Below, in pieces: positions 27,381-36,505 of a stretch of DNA of 52,176 nucleotides. Positions within the stretch are counted from its first letter, which is position 1. Each line of letters opens with the position of its first letter. The notes beneath the pieces were generated by a model that was not told the origin of the DNA, did not search any database, and was given only the letters and a program-made list of their open reading frames with translations. The DNA is from an uncultured Alphaproteobacteria bacterium. Lineage in GTDB: Bacteria; Pseudomonadota; Alphaproteobacteria; Rhodobacterales; Rhodobacteraceae. The stretch lies in NCBI GenBank assembly GCA_902562285.1, contig CACESU010000012.1, forward strand, positions 1 to 52,176, read 5' to 3'. The position numbers and the translations under genes are program-made.

Positions 27381-27431
27381 TATATATATTTAGGGTGATA
27401 TAATATAATTTTTTTTTAAATAAATTTTCAA

Positions 27432-28481
27432 TTAAAATTTTTTCAAATTATTTATTTGAAAAATTTTATTTTCTAGATTTTTTTGAAAATTATTTTTTGA
27501 TAATTTACTTGCAAGTGTTATAGCAGCACTAATACCTATAGCATCTGCTGCACCATGTGATTTAACAATAGTACCATTAAGTCCAAGAAAAACACCTCCA
27601 TTTACTCTTCTAGGATCGATTCTTTTTCTTAAATTCTTAAGATTTTTGAAAGCGATTAATGAAGCAATTTTAGCCATTAATGAATTATTGAATGTCTCTT
27701 TAAAAAGTGTTCTAACTAATTTCGCTGTACCTTCGCCAGTTTTTAAAGCAATATTTCCAGTAAACCCATCTGTTACTATTACATCAATTTTCGATGATGG
27801 TATATCATCTCCTTCTACATAACCTATAAATTTGAAACCAAAAATTGATGATAAATTATCAATGATATCCGCAGCCTTCAGTAATTCTGAGCTTCCTTTA
27901 TGAACTTCTGTGCCAATATTCAAAATTCCAACTCTCGGATTTGCTATATTGAAACCACTTTTAGCATAAGAGACACCCATTAAAGCATATTGACAAAGGT
28001 CTTGTGCATCTGCTTTAATATCAGCCCCGGCATCTAATAAAATATTAAAACCTCGAATATTAGTTGATGGCCAAAGTACTGCAATTGCAGGCCTATTGAT
28101 ACCATTTAATTTTTTAAGTTTCATCATAGACATTGCCATTAATGCTCCGGTATTTCCGCAAGATATTGCTACCTCTGCCTCTCCATTTGAAACGCAAGTT
28201 AAGGCATTCCACATAGTCGTATTTCTTCCTTTTCTTAATGCTTGTGAAGGTTTATCACTCATACTCACTATGCTATCTGCTTCAATATATTTAAATGCTC
28301 CTAACAGTATTTTTTGTTTAATAAGTAATTTTGGGAGTTTTGTCCCCGAACCATGAATAATAAAAAATAAAGAATTATTTTTTTTATATGCTTCTATTAT
28401 ACCCTTGAGAACTTCTTGTTCACCCAGATCCCCACCCATGCAATCTATGGATATAATGGTTCTATATATTTTTTCAGACAT
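27432..28481 (-). CDS. plsX: Phosphate acyltransferase PlsX
   Basis: Converts acyl-ACP to acyl-phosphate, the first acyl donor of the PlsX/PlsY phospholipid route. ISIDCMGGDLGEQEVLKG at the N-terminus and SCGNTGALMAMSMM are family motifs; 349 residues is the usual length. It follows rpmF by 35 bases. The gene downstream is ihfA; fabH, usually between the two, is not there. Confidence 0.96.
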   Translation of the reverse strand: MSEKIYRTIISIDCMGGDLGEQEVLKGIIEAYKKNNSLFFIIHGSGTKLPKLLIKQKILLGAFKYIEADSIVSMSDKPSQALRKGRNTTMWNALTCVSNGEAEVAISCGNTGALMAMSMMKLKKLNGINRPAIAVLWPSTNIRGFNILLDAGADIKADAQDLCQYALMGVSYAKSGFNIANPRVGILNIGTEVHKGSSELLKAADIIDNLSSIFGFKFIGYVEGDDIPSSKIDVIVTDGFTGNIALKTGEGTAKLVRTLFKETFNNSLMAKIASLIAFKNLKNLRKRIDPRRVNGGVFLGLNGTIVKSHGAADAIGISAAITLASKLSKNNFQKNLENKIFQINNLKKF

Positions 28482-28516
28482 AACTTAACACAACATAAGA
28501 ATAAAGTTCTTATATT

Positions 28517-28723
28517 TTATGCAGCATCTTCATCAACATCTATGTCTTCTATAATTGGTGTAATTTCTTTATCACCATAATAACCACAAGCTTTACATAT
28601 GTGGTGAGTAATTTTTTGCTCTCCACAATTTGAACATTCAATTACATTAATTGCCCTCAAAGAATCATGAGCTCTTCTCATCCCTCTTTTAGATCTTGTA
28701 ATTTTACTCTTTGGTACGGCCAT
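28517..28723 (-). CDS. rpmF: Large ribosomal subunit protein bL32
   Basis: Ribosomal protein of the 50S subunit. Of 68 residues, the first 25 are the basic [19 protein letters not shown] type, and a zinc ribbon is formed by C30, C33, C43 and C46. The C-terminal acidic tail ([10 protein letters not shown]) is common in alphaproteobacterial L32. It sits between DUF177 and plsX as expected. Confidence 0.97.
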   Translation of the reverse strand: MAVPKSKITRSKRGMRRAHDSLRAINVIECSNCGEQKITHHICKACGYYGDKEITPIIEDIDVDEDAA

Positions 28724-28754
28724 TTTATACCCTCTAAATTTGTTAAGTTTGTCA

Positions 28755-28783
28755 GTACTAAATAATCAAATAATTATTTTCAA
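28755..28783 (-). promoter_or_regulatory. Possible promoter of rpmF-plsX
   Basis: Minus-strand TTGAAA (28778-28783), a 17-base spacer and TAGTAC (28755-28760) lie in the 112-base gap before rpmF. The -35 is good and the -10 is weak. Confidence 0.35.
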
Positions 28784-28835
28784 TCCCAAATTACGCATTG
28801 TTATGTTTTTTTTATAACTACAATAATAAAAAATT

Positions 28836-29384
28836 TCAAATTTTTAAGTTTTCAAGCTTTTTAAAAGGATTTGATTCTGAATTTTGTTCAGTAATAATTA
28901 TATTTTGAAGCTTAACTCCTCTCTTCTTCGGATATTTTGGTATTGCAAGATAAATTTCTTCACTGACGATATCTCCTAAATCAATATTTTGTGTTAAAGG
29001 ATCTGTTTCACAATCATTATTTTCATAATCAATGATTTTATTGCTTCGTATTTTTAGATTCGATGATAAGTATCTTTTGATAGGTATTTTTAACTTATAT
29101 ATTAAATCTTCAAGACTTATAACACATTGTAAAGTACAATTTATTGATACTTGACCATTTATTTCCCATTTATTTTTCAATGGGACTAAATTGATAATGC
29201 AATTAAATGAATTTATTGATAGAATATCTAAAAATTTTACCAATGATTTATTTTCTTTTTGAGATAAATTAAACTTGAATTGATTATTTTTTTTTACATT
29301 GAGCTCTGATATTTTTATATATCTAGAAAAGGGAGGATTACTCCATTTAATTTTATTGAAATTTTCTTTATTTTTTTTTGGCAT
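28836..29384 (-). CDS. DUF177 (YceD-like) protein
   Basis: A YceD/DUF177 family protein. Members sit next to rpmF, and in plants and bacteria they are linked to large-subunit rRNA accumulation. The signature elements are CTLQCVISLEDL (about residues 82-93) and the acidic DPLTQNIDLGDIVSEEIYLAIPKYPKK (about 132-158). Length is 182 residues. It is divergent from the bamE gene, with 106 bases between. Confidence 0.86.
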   Translation of the reverse strand: MPKKNKENFNKIKWSNPPFSRYIKISELNVKKNNQFKFNLSQKENKSLVKFLDILSINSFNCIINLVPLKNKWEINGQVSINCTLQCVISLEDLIYKLKIPIKRYLSSNLKIRSNKIIDYENNDCETDPLTQNIDLGDIVSEEIYLAIPKYPKKRGVKLQNIIITEQNSESNPFKKLENLKI

Positions 29385-29490
29385 TTGTATAAAAGTTTTT
29401 AAATCAAATGATTGAAACAGTATTTAGATTAGGTTAGCTTGATTTAAGAAGGTTTATCACTAATTATCACCTATATGCAAATATTTTAAA

Positions 29491-29949
29491 ATGAATGAAA
29501 AAAAAAAAATTAATTTCAAAACTTTATTAATTTTGTCATTATTTTTAAACCCACTTGGATGTAGCAAAATAGTTGAACAAAATGGGGTTCCAACAAATGA
29601 CGAAAAATTTCAAAAATTAGATATTGGAAAATCAACTAAAAGCCAAGTAAAAAAAATACTTGGTGATCCTGTGATGATTGATGATCAGCTAGTAGAGACT
29701 TGGATTTATTTCAGTCAAAAAATTGAAAAATTTGCTTTTTTTGAGCCGAAATTATCAACTAGAAAAGTAATTTTATTATCATTTAACAATAATATACTAA
29801 TCAAAAAGGAAATCTTTTCTCAGAAAGATTCTAAAGTCATTGAATTAAGTACTAAAAAAGTCATCTCTGGAGGTAGGAAGCTTACGGTCTTGCAACAAAT
29901 CTTCGGAAACATTGGTAATTTTTCATCACAAAACTTTCAACAAGAATGA
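29491..29949 (+). CDS. bamE: Outer-membrane assembly lipoprotein BamE/SmpA-like
   Basis: Small lipoprotein of the BAM complex, which inserts beta-barrel proteins in the outer membrane. A signal sequence ends in the lipobox LNPLGC with the lipidated C24. The SmpA domain follows with LDIGKSTKSQVKKILGDPV (about 43-61) and WIYFSQ. The 152 residues are typical of alphaproteobacteria. Codons 3-6 form a run of twelve A bases. Position opposite DUF177 is conserved in relatives. Confidence 0.87.
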   Translation: MNEKKKINFKTLLILSLFLNPLGCSKIVEQNGVPTNDEKFQKLDIGKSTKSQVKKILGDPVMIDDQLVETWIYFSQKIEKFAFFEPKLSTRKVILLSFNNNILIKKEIFSQKDSKVIELSTKKVISGGRKLTVLQQIFGNIGNFSSQNFQQE

Positions 29950-29953
29950 AAAA

Positions 29954-30334
29954 TCACTTTTTCCCTTCAATTGCTACACCATTGATACAGTATCTCAACC
30001 CAGTTGGTTCAGGTCCATCTTCGAAAACATGTCCCAAATGAGCTTTGCATTTACTACATTTTACTTCAGTTCTAATCATTCCATAGCTTACATCACTATG
30101 ATTAGTAATTACTTCAGAGGAATAGGGGGAATAGAAGCTTGGCCAACCTGAACCACTTTCAAATTTATTTTCTATTTTAAATAGTTTAGAGCCGCAACAA
30201 ACACAGACAAAAAATTTTGTCCCTTTTTCAAAACCTTTATGTGAAAATGGTGGCTCAGTTGCCCCTTCTTGAGTAACTTTATATTGTAGCAAACTTAGAT
30301 TATTCATTAGTTTATTTTTTGAGTTTTTATCCAT
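29954..30334 (-). CDS. msrB: Peptide methionine (R)-S-oxide reductase
   Basis: Repairs methionine-R-sulfoxide in proteins. The catalytic Cys is C116 in GLRYCIN; a structural zinc site is made by C44/C47 and C93/C96; SGSGWPSF at about 60-67 is the signature. The protein has 126 residues and no signal peptide, so it is cytoplasmic. It converges on bamE with 4 bases between and lies downstream of pyrE. Confidence 0.96.
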   Translation of the reverse strand: MDKNSKNKLMNNLSLLQYKVTQEGATEPPFSHKGFEKGTKFFVCVCCGSKLFKIENKFESGSGWPSFYSPYSSEVITNHSDVSYGMIRTEVKCSKCKAHLGHVFEDGPEPTGLRYCINGVAIEGKK

Positions 30335-30344
30335 AAAATATCTT

Positions 30345-31019
30345 TTAAATTTTTTGGCTATGATTTTCTGACCACTCTTTTGGAGAAATTAAGAATTTTT
30401 CTATTTGATCTATTGTCTTGTTATCTATTATAGAATTATCTTCTTTACAATAATTTAAAATATCCCACCAGCATGCCAAATAGTTAAGATTTATACCAGA
30501 GTTTTTTAGTTTGTCTGGAACATCATTAAAAATGTTGTAGTAAAATAATACGATAGTTTCTTCAACTATAGCACCAGCTTTTCTTATAGTATCACAAAAT
30601 TTGATTTTACTTCCTCCGTCAGTTGTGAGATCTTCTACAAGTATAACTTTTTTCCCTTCAATATTATTGCCTTCAATATAATTATTAACACCAAATCCTT
30701 TTGGCTTTTTTCTCACATAATGCATAGGTAAATCAAGGTTAATTGCCAAAAATGACGCAAATGGAATGCCAGCAGTTTCACCCCCTACTAGACTTTCTAC
30801 TTTATCTAAACCAATTTTATTAACAACTATATCACCAAAAAAATTTATTAGGATGCTTCTAGCCTTGGGATAGGAAATAAGTTTTCTACAATCTATATAA
30901 ACTGGGCTTTTTAACCCAGAAGTTAGAGTAAATGGGGATACTGAATTAAAATGAACAGCATTTATTTCTAGCAGTAATTTAGCTGTTATTCTTGCTACTT
31001 CATTTTTTAAATTTTTCAA
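30345..31019 (-). CDS. pyrE: Orotate phosphoribosyltransferase
   Basis: Adds PRPP to orotate to make OMP in pyrimidine synthesis. The PRPP loop VILVEDLTTDGGSK lies at 125-138. The start appears to be TTG at 31019, overlapping the pyrC stop as TTGA, with AAGGA six bases upstream; there is no nearby in-frame ATG. At 224 residues it is the slightly long alphaproteobacterial form. Confidence 0.94.
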   Translation of the reverse strand: MKNLKNEVARITAKLLLEINAVHFNSVSPFTLTSGLKSPVYIDCRKLISYPKARSILINFFGDIVVNKIGLDKVESLVGGETAGIPFASFLAINLDLPMHYVRKKPKGFGVNNYIEGNNIEGKKVILVEDLTTDGGSKIKFCDTIRKAGAIVEETIVLFYYNIFNDVPDKLKNSGINLNYLACWWDILNYCKEDNSIIDNKTIDQIEKFLISPKEWSENHSQKI

Positions 31020-32101
31020 AATTTTTCCTTAATAAGATTTTTTTCACCAACAATTTCATTTTTCCAATATAATGGGTAACCAGGATTGAAAACTGTTATT
31101 AATTCTTTTCCAACTTCAATTTTGCTTGGGTATTTTATAGCCTCTTTAAATTTTGTAAACTTAGAAAGAGTAGAATTTAAGGATAAATTATAAAATTTTG
31201 CTCCGTTAATTGAAATGAAATTTTCAAGATTATCTAGTGCAGACTCCTCCTCAAAAACTTGTGCTACATAGCCTAAGGCATTAGGTGCAGAAAAAATCCC
31301 AGCACATCCACAGGCACTTTCTTTATTTTTATCTAAATGGGGTGCGGAATCAGTTCCTAAAAAAAATTTTGAATTTCCTGAAGTTGCAGCGTTCCGAACT
31401 GCCATTCTATGTTCTTCTCTTTTCGCAATTGGACGACAATAATAATGAGGTCTTAAACCTTCATCAAATAAGTTATTTCTATTTAAAATGAGATGATGTG
31501 CAGTAATTGTAGCGGCTATGTTGGAATTATTTTCTAAAATAAAATCAACACTATCTTTTGTAGTAATATGCTCCAATACAATTTTTAACTCTGGTATTTT
31601 TTCTATTAGTTTAGAAACAGTTTCTTCTAGGAAATATGCTTCCCTATCATAAATATCAACTTTGGAGTTTGTCGTTTCTCCGTGGATTAATAATGGAATA
31701 TTGAGATCTGGTAATTTTTCTAACAAATTATACATTTTTGATAAATCTTTTACCCCTCCATAAGAATTAGTTGTAACTCCTTGAGGATAAAATTTTATGG
31801 CGCTTATGGTGCCACTTTTAACACCGTCATATATATCCTTTAATCGAGTTTCTTCACTTAAAAAAAGTGTCATTAATGGTTCAAAGTTATATCCTGGTAT
31901 AATTAAAGATTTTATTTTTTTATAGTATTCATGAGCTTGCGATAGTCTAATTATAGGATTTTTTAAATTTGGCATAATTATGGCTTTACCAAATTTGGTA
32001 AATGTATATGGAAACACTTTTTCAATTAAGGGACTCTCTCTTAAGTGTAGATGCCAATCGTCGGGTGTAATAATTTCAATAGATTTGATTTCTTCTAGCA
32101 T
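31016..32101 (-). CDS. pyrC: Dihydroorotase (class II, E. coli PyrC type)
   Basis: Cyclises carbamoyl-aspartate to dihydroorotate. Zinc ligands H17 and H19 lie in DDWHLHLRE, the carbamylated lysine is K103 in AIKFYPQGVTTNS, and LGTDSAPH carries the catalytic Asp. The 361 residues and these motifs fit the stand-alone class II enzyme, not the larger class I type. It is translationally coupled to pyrE by a 4-base overlap. Confidence 0.96.
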   Translation of the reverse strand: MLEEIKSIEIITPDDWHLHLRESPLIEKVFPYTFTKFGKAIIMPNLKNPIIRLSQAHEYYKKIKSLIIPGYNFEPLMTLFLSEETRLKDIYDGVKSGTISAIKFYPQGVTTNSYGGVKDLSKMYNLLEKLPDLNIPLLIHGETTNSKVDIYDREAYFLEETVSKLIEKIPELKIVLEHITTKDSVDFILENNSNIAATITAHHLILNRNNLFDEGLRPHYYCRPIAKREEHRMAVRNAATSGNSKFFLGTDSAPHLDKNKESACGCAGIFSAPNALGYVAQVFEEESALDNLENFISINGAKFYNLSLNSTLSKFTKFKEAIKYPSKIEVGKELITVFNPGYPLYWKNEIVGEKNLIKEKF

Positions 32102-32339
32102 TTTTATAATAAATTTTCATTCCTAAAATTTAAGTTATTAAAAATTATATTTTTTAGTGTAAATCAGTAAAATATCTCTATTACTATGTTGCACCTTTAC
32201 TTTATGTGATTTATAGTTAGTGTAAAATTATTAGGATTATAAATATTAAGGTTATATTTATCAAACTTTATCAATAAATCTAGGTTAAATTCATTGGCCA
32301 ATTTACATTTAAAAAGTGTTATTGCTTAGGAGATTAGTA
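32102..32339. other. Longest intergenic gap, between pyrC and folE
   Basis: 238 AT-rich bases between divergent pyrC and folE. I see no reading frame, tRNA or recognisable riboswitch. A tandem TTTATCAA pair lies around 32255-32275, and the folE ribosome site TAGGAG is at the right end. It probably holds two promoters. Confidence 0.5.
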
Positions 32340-32954
32340 ATGGGTGTTCACGATTTTTCTATTAATCACAAAATAGAAGATATAAAAGATTCAAAAAAAC
32401 CATCAAAAAGTGAAGTGCTTGAAGCAGTTAGAACTCTATTGAGATGGACAGGTGATAATCCTGACAGAGACGGTTTAAAAGATACCCCAGAAAGAGTTTT
32501 AAAGGCCTACAGTGAATGGTTTAGAGGCTATGATGAGAACCCAAAGTCAATTTTGAGTAAAACCTTTAAGGAAGTAAAAGGATATAATGATTGGGTTATT
32601 TTAGATTCTATAAGATTAGAAAGTTACTGTGAACATCATCTTGCTCCGATAATAGGAGTTGCCAAGGTAGGTTATCTGCCCAATAACTTTGTAGTAGGAA
32701 TTTCAAAATTAGTTAGAGTAGTAGATGCTTACTCTAAAAGACTTCAAATTCAAGAGAGGCTAACTCGAGAGATAGGACTAGCAATCAATGAAAGTCTAAA
32801 TCCAAAGGGCGTAGCAGTTGCAATAAAAGCTGAACATCATTGTATGTGTACTAGGGGTGTGAATAAACCTGGGACCAAAATGCTTACTAGTTCATTTATA
32901 GGAGAAGCAGAAAAAAATTTAGAATTTAGAAGATCATTTTTAGAATTCAATTAG
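32340..32954 (+). CDS. folE: GTP cyclohydrolase I
   Basis: Makes 7,8-dihydroneopterin triphosphate from GTP, the first step to folate. I start at the ATG at 32340 because AGGAG lies 7 bases upstream, giving 204 residues; the GTG at 32316 is less likely. Zinc ligands C97 and H100 are in SYCEHHLAP and C168 in HHCMCTRG. Other folate genes (folB, folP) occur 7-9 kb downstream. Confidence 0.97.
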   Translation: MGVHDFSINHKIEDIKDSKKPSKSEVLEAVRTLLRWTGDNPDRDGLKDTPERVLKAYSEWFRGYDENPKSILSKTFKEVKGYNDWVILDSIRLESYCEHHLAPIIGVAKVGYLPNNFVVGISKLVRVVDAYSKRLQIQERLTREIGLAINESLNPKGVAVAIKAEHHCMCTRGVNKPGTKMLTSSFIGEAEKNLEFRRSFLEFN

Positions 32955-33065
32955 TTTATTGCTTGAAAATTTGATATAAAAATAAAAATAACATTTATAG
33001 TTCAATTAATTTGATGTAATTAATAGATATAAGTAAGTGTTAATTTAATTAGAAAGCATTTTTTC

Positions 33066-33965
33066 GTGCCTTATTCATTTCAGGACATTATTCATAAATT
33101 AAGCGATTACTGGTCTTCAGAAGGGTGTATAATTTTACAACCTTACGACTTAGAAGTTGGTGCTGGTACTTTTCATCCTGCAACCACTTTAAGAGCTTTA
33201 GGGAAAAAAAATTGGCAAGCTGCTTATGTTCAACCTTCTAGAAGACCAACTGACGGTAGATATGGTGAAAATCCAAACCGTTTGCAACATTTTTATCAAT
33301 ATCAAGTAATTCTAAAACCCTCCCCTTATGAGATTCAAGAACTATATCTAAATAGCTTAAGAGCCATTGGGATTAATTTTAAAAATCATGATATTAGATT
33401 TGTTGAAGATGATTGGGAAAGTCCAACATTAGGAGCTTGGGGGCTAGGCTGGGAAGTTTGGTGTGATGGTATGGAAGTAAGCCAATTTACATACTTTCAA
33501 CAAGTAGGTGGCATTGATTGTAATCCTGTTACTGGAGAGCTCACTTATGGTTTAGAAAGAATAGCAATGTTTGTTTTGGGTGTTGATAATGTGATGAACT
33601 TACCATTCAATGATCCTAAATCCTTATATCCAAAAAAGTATGGTGATGTTTTTCAACAGTCAGAAAGAGAGTATAGTCGTTGGAATTTTGATATAGCAAA
33701 CCAAGAATTACTATTGCATCATTTTAGTGACTATGAGAAAGAATGTGTTAGAATTTTATCTCAACCAAAAATTGATCCACAAACTGGTATGTCTATTATA
33801 ATGGTTCAACCAGCTTATGATTATTGTATAAAAGCAAGTCATATTTTTAATTTGTTAGATTCAAGGGGAGTAATTTCACCTACTGAAAGACAAAATTATA
33901 TTTCTAGAGTGAGAAATTTAGCCAAAAGCTGTGCTGAAGCTTACATTATGTCTGAAGAAGGTTAG
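33066..33965 (+). CDS. glyQ: Glycyl-tRNA synthetase subunit alpha
   Basis: Catalytic class II subunit of the alpha2-beta2 glycyl-tRNA synthetase. The conserved start region [20 protein letters not shown] and the motif 2 region with [21 protein letters not shown] are clear. At 299 residues it is standard. It starts with GTG at 33066. glyS follows after one small membrane gene. Confidence 0.97.
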   Translation: MPYSFQDIIHKLSDYWSSEGCIILQPYDLEVGAGTFHPATTLRALGKKNWQAAYVQPSRRPTDGRYGENPNRLQHFYQYQVILKPSPYEIQELYLNSLRAIGINFKNHDIRFVEDDWESPTLGAWGLGWEVWCDGMEVSQFTYFQQVGGIDCNPVTGELTYGLERIAMFVLGVDNVMNLPFNDPKSLYPKKYGDVFQQSEREYSRWNFDIANQELLLHHFSDYEKECVRILSQPKIDPQTGMSIIMVQPAYDYCIKASHIFNLLDSRGVISPTERQNYISRVRNLAKSCAEAYIMSEEG

Positions 33966-33977
33966 CGTAAAATAGAG

Positions 33978-34418
33978 ATGACTGGTAAAATTACAGTAAT
34001 TTTATTAATTGTGATAACTTTATTATTTGGAATAGTGTTTTTTTATTTTCAAACTTATGCTTATTATTCGCAAGTTTCTGCTAAAAATAAAATATTAGTA
34101 AATGGAAAACATATCCAAGTTGAAGATTATATCGGAATAAGGTCAGATGTTTCTAAATTAAAGTTAAGAGGATGTTTTAATATAGATCCTTCTGCGTTTG
34201 ACTTTTTTGATGTAAGTGTCAAAGCTTCACCTTTATCGGCCCCTTTTTGGTTTGACTGTTTTGATTATAAAGAAATTCAGACTAATATTGATAATGGAAT
34301 TCTAAAGGCCTTTCTCGCAGAAGAAAATGAATATCCAGGGATTGATAGATATGTAGCTATTTCTGTAAATGGTCTTGGTTATGAATGGCGTCAACTAAAT
34401 GAAAAATATGAGAAATAG
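33978..34418 (+). CDS. DUF6446-type membrane-anchored protein
   Basis: Unknown-function protein found between glyQ and glyS in alphaproteobacteria. One N-terminal membrane helix spans about 5-27, then a soluble domain of about 115 residues. From memory it matches the DUF6446 pattern WFDCFD...AFLAEEN...GIDRYVAIS, ending in WRQLN. The two pairs of Cys (near 64 and 89) could form a disulphide outside the cytoplasm. It sits 12 bases after glyQ and 3 before glyS, so it is co-transcribed with the synthetase, though no functional link is known. Confidence 0.75.
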   Translation: MTGKITVILLIVITLLFGIVFFYFQTYAYYSQVSAKNKILVNGKHIQVEDYIGIRSDVSKLKLRGCFNIDPSAFDFFDVSVKASPLSAPFWFDCFDYKEIQTNIDNGILKAFLAEENEYPGIDRYVAISVNGLGYEWRQLNEKYEK

Positions 34419-34421
34419 AAA

Positions 34422-36485
34422 ATGTCTGATTTAATTTTAGAATTTTATTCAGAGGAAATTCCTTCAAGAATGCAAAAAAAAGCTTCTATTGATTTAAAAG
34501 ATATTTTTACAGAAGGTTTAGTTGATGCTGGCTTAGATTACTATAAAATCGAAACCTTTGTTACACCTAGAAGATTAGCTTTAATAGTAAAGGGTCTTTC
34601 AAATAGCTCTAAATCATATTTCGAAGAAAAAAGGGGGCCAAGAGTTGGATCTCCAGAAAAAGCAATAGAAGGTTTTGCGCGTTCATTAAGTATAGATAAA
34701 TCTTCTTTATTTATAAAAAAAGAAAAAAAAGGTGATTTTTATTTTCACAAAGTACATCAAAAAGGAAATTCTGCAAAAGAAATTATAGTAAAAATTTCTA
34801 CAGATATTATATCAAATTTCCCTTGGAAGAAATCAATGAGATGGGGAGAAGGAAATTTAAGGTGGGTAAGGCCTCTAAAATTTGTTTATTGTGCATTGTT
34901 TGAAAATGATACAAGTTTTGAAATTATTGATTTGAGATTAAAAGAAATTTCTTCAGTAAATTTTACTTTAGGTCATTATATGATTTCTTCTAAAAAAATC
35001 TTTCCAAAAAATGTAAATGATTATTTAAAACAATTAGTCGAAAATAAAGTTATTTTAGATAAAAGTGAGAGAAAAAAAATTATAGTGAATTCATATAAGA
35101 AGTTGCTTATAAATGAAAATTCTTGTGTGATAGATGATGAAGATCTTATCGATGAAATAGTTGGCTTGGTTGAGTGGCCTGTAGTATTTTTAGGATATAT
35201 TGATGAAGAATTTTTAACTCTACCCAAAGAAATTCTACAAGTTACAATGAAAGAACATCAAAAATTTATATCAGTTATTAACAAAGAAACTGAAGTAATT
35301 GATAAATTTATAGTAGTTGCAAATATGCTTGCAGAGGATGGAGGAGAAGCCATTTTAAGGGGTAATTCTAGAGTTTTGCGATCAAGATTAAAAGATGCAA
35401 AATTCTTTTTTGAAAATGATATCAAAGTTATTGAAAAAAAAGGTCTATCAAGTTTTACAAATAATTTGAATAAAGTAACTTTTCATAATAAAATTGGAAG
35501 CCAATTGGATAGGGTAAATAATATTGAAGAAATTTCTCAAAAAATTTCAAAATTATTAGGTGTGGATAATTCAAAATGTAGAATTGCTGCTAGATTGTGT
35601 AAAGCAGATTTAGTTACCCAAGTAGTATCAGAATTACCGGAATTACAAGGAGTAGTTGGTAAAATTTATGCAGATCATGAGGGTATAGATCATGTCATTT
35701 CTGATTCAATTAGAGAGCATTACTTACCAATCAAGCTTAATGATAGAGTACCTTCACAATCAATTTCTATAGTCATTGCCATCTCAGATAGAATCAATTC
35801 TTTAATAAGTTTTTGGAAAATTAAAGAAAAACCTACTGGATCAAAAGATCCATTTGCATTGAGAAGGTCTGCGATAGGTTTAATTCGTATAATTATAGAA
35901 AATAAATTAGACATAAACATTGGAAAATTAATCTCTAGTAAATTAGACAACAGAGACTCTAATGATTTAATTAAATTCTTGGAAGATAGATTTAGAGTCT
36001 ATTTATTAGAGAAAGATTTTGATCATGATTTATTAGAATCTTGTTTGCAATTTAGCAATTTAAATAATCCTTATTTAATTTATCTAAAAATACAAAGCAT
36101 AAAAGAATTTAAAAAAACTGATGAGTTCAAAAAGCTAATGAATTCTTACAAAAGGCCTATAAATATATTAAATGCAGAGGAAAAGAAAAATAATTATGTT
36201 CTATCTGATGCGCCATCAAAAGAACTTTTTGAAAAAAATGATGAAATAGTATTATATAAAAAGTTAATTGAAGTTGAAAGTGAAGTTAGTGATGCACTTG
36301 AAAAACATGATTTTAAGTTAGCACTACAATCTTTATCAAATTTTGACGATGAAATTGAAAATTTTTTTAAAAATGTTGTCATTAGCTCAGATAAAACTAA
36401 TATAAAGATTAATAGATTAAATTTGTGTTATAAAATAAGAAAGCTCATGCATTCAGTAGCATATTTTGGTCAATTAAATCTCTAA
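34422..36485 (+). CDS. glyS: Glycyl-tRNA synthetase subunit beta
   Basis: tRNA-binding subunit that works with GlyQ. The 687 residues begin with LILEFYSEEIPSRMQ, contain GWVE-like core blocks such as EGNLRWVRPLKFV and DPFALRRSAIGLIRI, and end in the anticodon-recognising region. Size and order are as expected. It ends 20 bases before the PPDK homologue. Confidence 0.97.
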   Translation: MSDLILEFYSEEIPSRMQKKASIDLKDIFTEGLVDAGLDYYKIETFVTPRRLALIVKGLSNSSKSYFEEKRGPRVGSPEKAIEGFARSLSIDKSSLFIKKEKKGDFYFHKVHQKGNSAKEIIVKISTDIISNFPWKKSMRWGEGNLRWVRPLKFVYCALFENDTSFEIIDLRLKEISSVNFTLGHYMISSKKIFPKNVNDYLKQLVENKVILDKSERKKIIVNSYKKLLINENSCVIDDEDLIDEIVGLVEWPVVFLGYIDEEFLTLPKEILQVTMKEHQKFISVINKETEVIDKFIVVANMLAEDGGEAILRGNSRVLRSRLKDAKFFFENDIKVIEKKGLSSFTNNLNKVTFHNKIGSQLDRVNNIEEISQKISKLLGVDNSKCRIAARLCKADLVTQVVSELPELQGVVGKIYADHEGIDHVISDSIREHYLPIKLNDRVPSQSISIVIAISDRINSLISFWKIKEKPTGSKDPFALRRSAIGLIRIIIENKLDINIGKLISSKLDNRDSNDLIKFLEDRFRVYLLEKDFDHDLLESCLQFSNLNNPYLIYLKIQSIKEFKKTDEFKKLMNSYKRPINILNAEEKKNNYVLSDAPSKELFEKNDEIVLYKKLIEVESEVSDALEKHDFKLALQSLSNFDDEIENFFKNVVISSDKTNIKINRLNLCYKIRKLMHSVAYFGQLNL

Positions 36486-36505
36486 TATTATTTTAAAGAG
36501 TATAA

